Source: Dehalococcoidia bacterium (GTDB taxonomy: Bacteria; Chloroflexota; Dehalococcoidia; Dehalococcoidales; BS750m-G39). Taken from it: 39,269 bases of DNA. The position numbers were made by a program, and so were the translations under genes. Under the pieces are notes generated by a model. That model was not told the origin of the DNA. It searched no databases and saw nothing but the letters and a program-made list of their open reading frames with translations. Shown here piece after piece: positions 33,046-39,269 of the stretch. Position 1 is the first letter of the stretch. Every line of letters begins with the position of its first letter. Where the stretch lies: positions 1 to 39,269 of the forward strand of contig DUEC01000002.1 of the NCBI GenBank assembly GCA_011176635.1, given 5' to 3'.

Positions 33046-33522
33046 TTACTCAAGGGTGATGGTGCCGCTTTTGCCACCACTTTTTTTAACTAAACGGATA
33101 TTCTCCAGTTTCATGCCCCGGTCTATCGCCTTGCCCATATCGTAGATGGTCAGGGCGGCGACGGCGGTGGCGGTAAGCGCCTCCATCTCCACGCCGGTCT
33201 TACCGGTGCTCTTCACCGTGGTGGTAATCTCCACGGCGCTGTTCTTCTCATCCAGCTTAAAATCAATGTTGACATCGTCAATGAGCAGGGGATGGCAGAG
33301 GGGTATCAGGTGGGGCGTCTCTTTGGCGGCCATGATACCGGCCAGGCGGGCTACCGTCAGGACGTCCCCCTTGGCCATCTGCCCCTTTTTGATTCGCTCC
33401 AGGGTAGCCGCTTGCATCCTGACTACGCCCTTAGCCACCGCCTGGCGCTGGGTATCGAGCTTCTCTGAAACGTCCACCATTTTGGGGCGGCCCGATTCGT
33501 CGATATGCGTTAATTCATCCAT
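33046..33522 (-). CDS. moaC: Cyclic pyranopterin monophosphate synthase
   Basis: [66 protein letters not shown]. Confidence 0.94.
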   Translation of the reverse strand: MDELTHIDESGRPKMVDVSEKLDTQRQAVAKGVVRMQAATLERIKKGQMAKGDVLTVARLAGIMAAKETPHLIPLCHPLLIDDVNIDFKLDEKNSAVEITTTVKSTGKTGVEMEALTATAVAALTIYDMGKAIDRGMKLENIRLVKKSGGKSGTITLE

Positions 33523-33535
33523 GATTAAAGCTAAT

Positions 33536-33858
33536 CCTCCCCTCCCCTCTTAAGTTTTTCTTCCCACCCAGCCCGCCCTCATAGGCTCCGCCTCTAAAAC
33601 TTGCTCCCCCACCCCCGTTTTAAGGGGTGTTAAAGAGGTCTAACCTCAGCACGGCAGGGTGGGTCGGGTGGGAAATAAAACGCCCTCTAAGACTCTCTTC
33701 ACCCTTTTGTAAAGGGGGAATAAGGGGGATTTACTCCTCTTCCCCCGCCCCGTTTTATATCTTTTCCCGCCCGCCGCCCTTAATGGGAGCCCCCTCCGTG
33801 AAAAGGAGTTGATAGAGGTTCCAGCCTCTATCGGGTGGGAAATAAAACGCCCTCTATA
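33536..33858. repeat. Intergenic repeat patch with a 26-bp perfect direct repeat
   Basis: TCGGGTGGGAAATAAAACGCCCTCTA at 33664-33689 and 33831-33856; related inverted motif GCCCCGTTTTATATCTTTTCCCGCCCG around 33748; CCCTTTTGTAAAGGGGGAATAAGGGGGATTT between them. Confidence 0.75.
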
Positions 33859-34353
33859 TTATAACTTAAAGTCGCCGTATTTCTGGATATAGGGGATGAG
33901 TCCGCCCTGGTTAAGGATGCGTAGCATTATATCGGGCATTTTACCAAAGGTGAGCTCGTTGCCGTTAGTGGTGTCTTTGACCATGCCCTTTTTAAGCTCT
34001 ATCTTCAGCTCGTCCCCGTCATCGATTTTATCGGTATCACATATTAACACCGGCAGCCCCAGATTGATAGCGTTGCGGAAGAATATCCGCGCTACCGATT
34101 TAGCCAGTATGGCGCTTACCCCGGCCATCTTTATCACCAGGGGGGCGTGCTCCCGGCTGGAGCCGAGCCCGAAGTTATTGCCGGCAACGATAATCCCGCC
34201 CTTCTTTACCCTGGAGGCGAAGGTAGGGTCGGCGTCTTCCAGGACGTGTTTGGCCAGCTCGCGCAGGTTGCTCCTCAAGTGGGCATAGCGCCCCGGTATT
34301 ATATGGTCGGTGGAGATGTTATCGCCGAACTTTAAGGCTTTGCCCTTTAGCAT
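33859..34353 (-). CDS. 3-isopropylmalate/homoaconitate-type dehydratase small subunit
   Basis: GDNISTDHIIPGRYAHL, GNNFGLGSSREHAPL, FFRNAINLGLPVL. Confidence 0.9.
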   Translation of the reverse strand: MLKGKALKFGDNISTDHIIPGRYAHLRSNLRELAKHVLEDADPTFASRVKKGGIIVAGNNFGLGSSREHAPLVIKMAGVSAILAKSVARIFFRNAINLGLPVLICDTDKIDDGDELKIELKKGMVKDTTNGNELTFGKMPDIMLRILNQGGLIPYIQKYGDFKL

Positions 34354-35607
34354 CTAGCTTACCTCTCTGGGGTCGGTGATTTCACCGGTGATGGCGCTGG
34401 CTGCCGCCGTCGCCGGACTGCTCAGGTAGATAAAGGCCTGGGGGCTGCCCATTCGCCCCTTAAAGTTTCGGTTGGCCGTGGAAAGGCAGGTTTCCCCTTC
34501 GGCCAGCACCCCCTGGTGCAGACCGAGGCAGGCACCGCAGCCCGGGGGCAGGATAACGCCTCCGGCTTCGACCAAAGTGCGGATATAGCCGGCGCTGATA
34601 GCCGAAAGCAAGACCTGCGGCGAAGCCGGGCCAATGATGAGCCTGGTCTGGGGGTGGCGCATCTTCCCCTTTAGGATAGCGGCGGCTATGGCTAGGTCCT
34701 CCATCCGCCCGTTGGTGCAGGTGCCGATGAATACCTGCTGGATTTTAGTCCCTTTAAGACTCCTGGCCGTGGCCACATTATCCACAGTGTGGGGCTTGGC
34801 CACCAGGGGTTCCAGTGACGCCAGGTTGATACTGATAGTGTTTTCATAGACGGCGTCGCTATCGGCGGACAGGGGCTGATAGCCGTCGCCGCGCTTTTGG
34901 GAGTTTAAATAATGGCGGGTAACCTTATCGGCTGGGAAAAGCCCCGCCTTGGCACCGGCCTCCACGGCCATGTTAGCCACGGTGAACCGGTCGGACATGT
35001 TTAAGCTGGCCAGCCCGTCGCCGCCGAACTCCAGCGCTTTGTAGGTGGCGCCGTCGGCGCCGATGTCACCGATGAGGCGGAGGACAAGGTCTTTAGCCCC
35101 CACCCGCCGGCCGAATTTGCCGGAGAGGGCTATTTTTATCGTCTCCGGCACCCGGAACCAGCTCTTACCCAGGGCGAAGATGACGGCCACGTCCGAGGAG
35201 CCCATGCCGGTGGCAAAAGCCCCCAGACCGCCGGCGGTTACGGTGTGGGAGTCGGCGCCGACGATGACATCCCCCGGCTTGGCCAGGGATTCAGCCACAA
35301 TCTGGTGGCAGATGCCGCCGCCGACATCGTAGATAAGGCAGCCCGTCTTCTGGGCGAACTGGCGTAACAGCTGGTGGTCGTTGGAGACCTCGCGCTTGGG
35401 GCTGGGGGCGGCGTGGTCGAGGAATAGGGCCGTCTTTTTGGGATTGGCCAGGCGCTTGGCGTTGCCGGCCCGGAACTGCCTTACCGTCAGCGGGCCGGTG
35501 GTGTCCTGGGCGAAGACCAGGTCTACCTGGGCGATAACGATGTCCCCGCAACGGGCGTCGCTGCCCGATTTCCGGCTTAGGATTTTCTCAGCTAATGTTT
35601 TACCCAC
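34354..35607 (-). CDS. 3-isopropylmalate/homoaconitate-type dehydratase large subunit
   Basis: GADSHTVTAGGLGAFATGMGSSDVA, IGTCTNGRMEDL, LPPGCGACLGLHQGVLAEGETCLSTANRNFKGRMGS. Confidence 0.92.
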   Translation of the reverse strand: MGKTLAEKILSRKSGSDARCGDIVIAQVDLVFAQDTTGPLTVRQFRAGNAKRLANPKKTALFLDHAAPSPKREVSNDHQLLRQFAQKTGCLIYDVGGGICHQIVAESLAKPGDVIVGADSHTVTAGGLGAFATGMGSSDVAVIFALGKSWFRVPETIKIALSGKFGRRVGAKDLVLRLIGDIGADGATYKALEFGGDGLASLNMSDRFTVANMAVEAGAKAGLFPADKVTRHYLNSQKRGDGYQPLSADSDAVYENTISINLASLEPLVAKPHTVDNVATARSLKGTKIQQVFIGTCTNGRMEDLAIAAAILKGKMRHPQTRLIIGPASPQVLLSAISAGYIRTLVEAGGVILPPGCGACLGLHQGVLAEGETCLSTANRNFKGRMGSPQAFIYLSSPATAAASAITGEITDPREVS

Positions 35608-35631
35608 GTAAAGCCTTGTTCTATTCTGTGG

Positions 35632-37572
35632 CTAGCCGATTACCGCCAGCACGTCGTCTCTGGCTACTTTATCGCCGGCGGCGAAATTTAAGGCTTTAAC
35701 CCGTCCCGCCACCGGGGTGTTTATGGCGTTAGCCATTTTCATCGCTTCCAGGATAACCACCACGTCGTTAGCCTTGATCTCGTCGCCCGCCTTTACCTCG
35801 TAGCGGATTATTATCCCGGGCATGGGGGCAACGATGGCCGTCTCGCCCGCCTTGGGCGGCGGCCCTTTGGGCTTGGCCGGCTTAACCTCGGGCGTACTGG
35901 CGGTGGGTGTGGGTGGCGGTGTTGCTACCGGCGGCGCTGGCCTGGGCGCTGTCGGCGTTGGTGGCGGTGGCGCTCCGGCAGTGCCGGTGGCTTCCAGCCC
36001 GATGTTAAAGACCTGGTCGCCGAAATAAATTCTGTAGTTTTGCACGCCTCCGGTTGCGGCCGGCGCGGCCCGGGCGGGTTCGGTAACCTCGCCCGCCTTT
36101 ATCTTGGCGATGAGCTCGTCTTCTTTCTTGACGTCCTCCATGGTCTTAGGCTTTACCTCCGGCGGCGGCTCCTCCAGCTCGTATTTCCACCTCAAGAAGC
36201 GCATGCCGGTGGTGGGGTAGAGGGCATAGATGAGCACGTCGCCGATATCTTTAGCGATGTCCTTGGTCGCCTCCTTAGCCTTTTCCAGCTCCGGCTCCAG
36301 CATATCGGCCGCCCGGCAGGTAATGGGCGTCTCCCCACGGGGGTAGCCCTTGAGCGCTATCTTCTGCACCTTGGGGTCGATGGGGGCGGGGGGCTTGCCG
36401 TAGAGGCCGTAGCAGTAGTCCTTGACCTGGTCGGATATCATCTTATAGCGCCCGAAGAGGACGTTCTGCACCGCCTGGATGCCCACAATCTGGCTGGTAG
36501 GGGTAACCAGGGGTGGATAGCCCAGCTCCTTTCTCACCTTGGGCAGTTCGGCGTAGACCTCTTCGATTCTATCCAGGGCGTCGGCTTCTCTAAGCTGGGC
36601 CACCAGGTTGGTAATCATGCCCCCCGGAACCTGGTGCACCAGCACCGCGGTGTCGATGACCGACATGCGGGTGGTGTCCAGAAAGTCCCGGTACTTGGGG
36701 GCGATAGACTCGAAGTATTGCCCCAGTTTAAAGAGGTGGTCCAGGTCGAGCCCGGTATCCCTCTCCGTTCCTTGAAGGGCGACCACGATGGGCTCGACGG
36801 CGGGGTGAGAAGAGCGCAGGGCGAAGGGGGCCAGGGCGGTATCGATGATGTCTACCCCGGCCTCGATAGCCTTGAGACAGCTCATCGATGCCATGCCGCT
36901 GGTATAATGGGTATGCAGGTGCACCGGTATCTTAATGGCTTTCTTTAGCGCCGTAATCAGCTGGTAGGCGTCGTCGGGGGAGATGAGCCCGGCCATGTCC
37001 TTGATGCACAGGCTGTCCGCCCCCATCTTCTCCAGGATACGCGCCTTGTTGACGAAATAGTCAATGTTATATACCGGGCCGCCCAGTTTGGGCTCGGTGA
37101 GGGAGTAACACAGCGAAAGCTGGGCGTGCTTGCCGCAGTCCTTGATTGCCTTGAGGCTGGTCTCAAAGTTGCGCTCGTCGTTGACGGCGTCGAATACGCG
37201 GAAGACGTCGATACCGACCTCGGCGGCGTGGTGGACGAAGGCGGTGACCACGTCGTCGGCGTAGTTGCGGTAGCCCACCAGGTTCTGCCCCCGCAGTAGC
37301 ATCTGCAGGGGGGTATTGGGCATCAGCTTTTTGAGGACGCGGGGCCTGTCCCAGGGGTCTTCATTGAGGAATCGGGTGGGCACGTCAAAGGTGGCGCCGC
37401 CCCAGACCTCCATGGAGTAATACCCCGTCTTATTCATCTCCGCGGCGATGCCGGCCATGTCCTCGGTTATCATGCGCGTTGCCAGCGAGGACTGGTGCCC
37501 GTCGCGGAGGGTAACGTCGGTTATCTTTAATGGGTTCTTAGCGGCTGTTGTCTTCTTTGCTGTCGGCATCAT
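35632..37572 (-). CDS. Pyruvate/oxaloacetate carboxyltransferase fused to a biotinyl domain (PYC subunit B / transcarboxylase 5S-like)
   Basis: VTLRDGHQSSLATRM, MEVWGGATFDVPTRFLNEDPWDR, Pro/Ala linker, biotinylation motif VVILEAMKMANAI. Confidence 0.92.
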   Translation of the reverse strand: MMPTAKKTTAAKNPLKITDVTLRDGHQSSLATRMITEDMAGIAAEMNKTGYYSMEVWGGATFDVPTRFLNEDPWDRPRVLKKLMPNTPLQMLLRGQNLVGYRNYADDVVTAFVHHAAEVGIDVFRVFDAVNDERNFETSLKAIKDCGKHAQLSLCYSLTEPKLGGPVYNIDYFVNKARILEKMGADSLCIKDMAGLISPDDAYQLITALKKAIKIPVHLHTHYTSGMASMSCLKAIEAGVDIIDTALAPFALRSSHPAVEPIVVALQGTERDTGLDLDHLFKLGQYFESIAPKYRDFLDTTRMSVIDTAVLVHQVPGGMITNLVAQLREADALDRIEEVYAELPKVRKELGYPPLVTPTSQIVGIQAVQNVLFGRYKMISDQVKDYCYGLYGKPPAPIDPKVQKIALKGYPRGETPITCRAADMLEPELEKAKEATKDIAKDIGDVLIYALYPTTGMRFLRWKYELEEPPPEVKPKTMEDVKKEDELIAKIKAGEVTEPARAAPAATGGVQNYRIYFGDQVFNIGLEATGTAGAPPPPTPTAPRPAPPVATPPPTPTASTPEVKPAKPKGPPPKAGETAIVAPMPGIIIRYEVKAGDEIKANDVVVILEAMKMANAINTPVAGRVKALNFAAGDKVARDDVLAVIG

Positions 37573-37637
37573 TTACTCCTCTCTCCGGGTGTTTGGCTAT
37601 ATGTGTCCCCGGGGTGGGGGGTAGGCGATTGCTTCTC

Positions 37638-39188
37638 CTAGAGTGGAATATTCCCGTGTTTTTTCTGGTGCCGGGTAACGTGGCTCTGTTCCAGCGTCCC
37701 CAGCGCCCTGATTAGCCTGGGGCGGGTCTGCCTGGGGTCGATGACGCCGTCGATGTAACCCCTGGCGGCCGCCAGGTAGGGGTGAGCGAACCTTTCTTTA
37801 TATTCGCTGACCAGTTGCTGCCTGGTGGTATCTCCGTCTTTAGCTTTGGCTATGGTCTCCCGGTAGATGATATTCACCGCCCCCTCCGGCCCCATGACGG
37901 CAATCTCGGCGGTGGGCCAGGCATAGTTGATATCGCCGCGCAGGTGCTTCGAGCTCATCACGATGTAGGCGCCCCCGTAGGCCTTGCGGGTGATAACGGT
38001 AACCTTGGGCACGGTGGCTTCGGCATAGGCGTAGATGAACTTGGCGCCGTGGCGGATGATTCCCCCCTGCTCCTCCTTGGGGCCGGGCATGAAGCCGGGG
38101 ACATCGACGAAGCTGACCAGGGGGATGTTGAAGGCGTCGCAAAAGCGGACGAACCTGGCCCCTTTAACCGAGGCGTTGATATCGATGATTCCGGCCATAT
38201 AGGCCGGCTGCTGGGCGACGATTCCGGCCACCTTGCCATCTAAGCGGGCAAGGCCGGTAATCAGGTTGGGGGCAAAGCTCTGGTGGACCTCCATGAAGTC
38301 GCCGTTATCGACCACGCTGGTGATTATCTGCTTCATGTCGTAGACCTTGTTCGGCTCGTCGGGAATGATGTTGAGCAGGCTCTCGTCTTTGCGGTCGGGG
38401 TCGTCGCTAGGGGCTACCGCCGGCGGTAGCTCCCGGTAGTTCTGGGGGAGAAAGCTCAAGAGGCGGCGCACGCTCTGCAGGCAGTCCGGCTCGCTATCGG
38501 CGATAAAGTGGGCCACCCCGCTCTTCTCGGCATGGGTCTTGGCCCCTCCCAGCTCTTCATGGCTTATATCGATGCTGATAACCGCCTTGACGACATCGGG
38601 GCCGGTGATATACATCTGGCTGGTGCCCTGCACCATAAAGACGAAGTCGGTTATGGCCGGCGAGTATACCGCCCCGCCCGCCGAGGGCCCCATTACCACC
38701 GATAGCTGGGGGATAATCCCGGAGCACAGGGTGTTGCGCAGCAGTATTTCGCCGACGCCGTGGAGGCTCATCACCCCTTCCTGGATGCGGGCGCCACCCG
38801 AGTCCCAGATGGCGATTACGGGGGCTCCCTTTTTCATGGCTAAGTCGATGACCTTGCACGCCTTCTGCGCCGATACCTCGGATATCGTCCCGCCGAGGAC
38901 GGTGAAGTCCTGGGCGTAGATGAAGACAGCCCGGCCCTCTATCTTGCCGAAGCCGGCGACCACGGCGTCGCCCAGGTATTGCTCTTTCTCAAGGCCGAAG
39001 TCGGTGGAGCGGTGGGTGATAAAGGGGTCCAGCTCTTCAAAGCTGCCCGCATCGAGGAGAAGGTCAATCCTTTCTCGGGCGGTTAGCTTTCCCTTGGCGT
39101 GCTGTTTCTGGACGCGCTTTTCCCCGCCCCCGGCCCTGGCCTGTTTTTCCATTTTGGCTAGTCTGGAAAGCTTGTCCTGCATGGTCAT
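37638..39188 (-). CDS. Acyl-CoA carboxylase carboxyltransferase beta subunit (propionyl-CoA carboxylase beta / methylmalonyl-CoA carboxyltransferase 12S-like)
   Basis: KGKLTARERIDLLLDAGSFEELD, GGTISEVSAQKACKVIDLAMKKGAPVIAIWDSGGARIQEGV, MGPSAGGAVYSPAITDF, YGGAYIVMSSKHL, GPEGAVNIIYR. Confidence 0.93.
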   Translation of the reverse strand: MTMQDKLSRLAKMEKQARAGGGEKRVQKQHAKGKLTARERIDLLLDAGSFEELDPFITHRSTDFGLEKEQYLGDAVVAGFGKIEGRAVFIYAQDFTVLGGTISEVSAQKACKVIDLAMKKGAPVIAIWDSGGARIQEGVMSLHGVGEILLRNTLCSGIIPQLSVVMGPSAGGAVYSPAITDFVFMVQGTSQMYITGPDVVKAVISIDISHEELGGAKTHAEKSGVAHFIADSEPDCLQSVRRLLSFLPQNYRELPPAVAPSDDPDRKDESLLNIIPDEPNKVYDMKQIITSVVDNGDFMEVHQSFAPNLITGLARLDGKVAGIVAQQPAYMAGIIDINASVKGARFVRFCDAFNIPLVSFVDVPGFMPGPKEEQGGIIRHGAKFIYAYAEATVPKVTVITRKAYGGAYIVMSSKHLRGDINYAWPTAEIAVMGPEGAVNIIYRETIAKAKDGDTTRQQLVSEYKERFAHPYLAAARGYIDGVIDPRQTRPRLIRALGTLEQSHVTRHQKKHGNIPL

Positions 39189-39269
39189 TCTAGCTCTAAG
39201 TCTTCGGGATAAATTAGGGTGCAGACGTCAATAATCATATCATATTGGCGGTTATATAGGCAAGTTTGC

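Noticed and set aside
33664-33856. Possible CRISPR-like direct repeats
   Set aside because: Only two copies, uneven context and no cas genes; better described as an intergenic repeat.

Overview
The window looks like a chromosomal segment of an anaerobic Chloroflexota (Dehalococcoidia-like) bacterium. That assignment rests on gene content and is inferred, not tested. Left part (1-19.5 kb, mostly + strand): LOG-family protein, HAS-barrel protein, HerA-like ATPase, patatin, HAD phosphatase, acyl-CoA ligase, corrinoid activator-like ASKHA/2Fe-2S protein, rhodanese, MeTr/pterin-binding methyltransferase, then a dense cluster with three SDRs, a C_GCAxxG_C_C protein, a split ATP-dependent dikinase (one ATP-binding subunit, two paralogous His-swivel subunits), a MoaD-like protein and a tungsten-type aldehyde:ferredoxin oxidoreductase. 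Middle (19.6-25.2 kb): a NuoEFG/HydBC-like diaphorase without a catalytic subunit, plus a NarL/LuxR-type two-component system, bracketed by two near-identical tRNA 3'-half-like direct repeats. Accessory region (25.2-31.8 kb, AT-richer by eye): LUD protein, DUF169 protein, a surface/secreted protein operon with fragmented TasA-like modules, a methylase-like gene remnant, a missed small ORF, a candidate structured leader RNA, a truncated gene tail and a DUF378 gene behind a promoter plus terminator-like leader. Right part (31.8-39.2 kb, - strand): dnaN, moaC, an intergenic repeat patch, LeuC/LeuD-type dehydratase, a carboxyltransferase-biotinyl fusion and an acyl-CoA carboxyltransferase. The strongest candidates for undescribed biology are the split dikinase/SDR/AOR cluster and the surface-protein operon with its leader and mosaic gene fragments. 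No database search was possible; family names come from motif recognition in the supplied translations.
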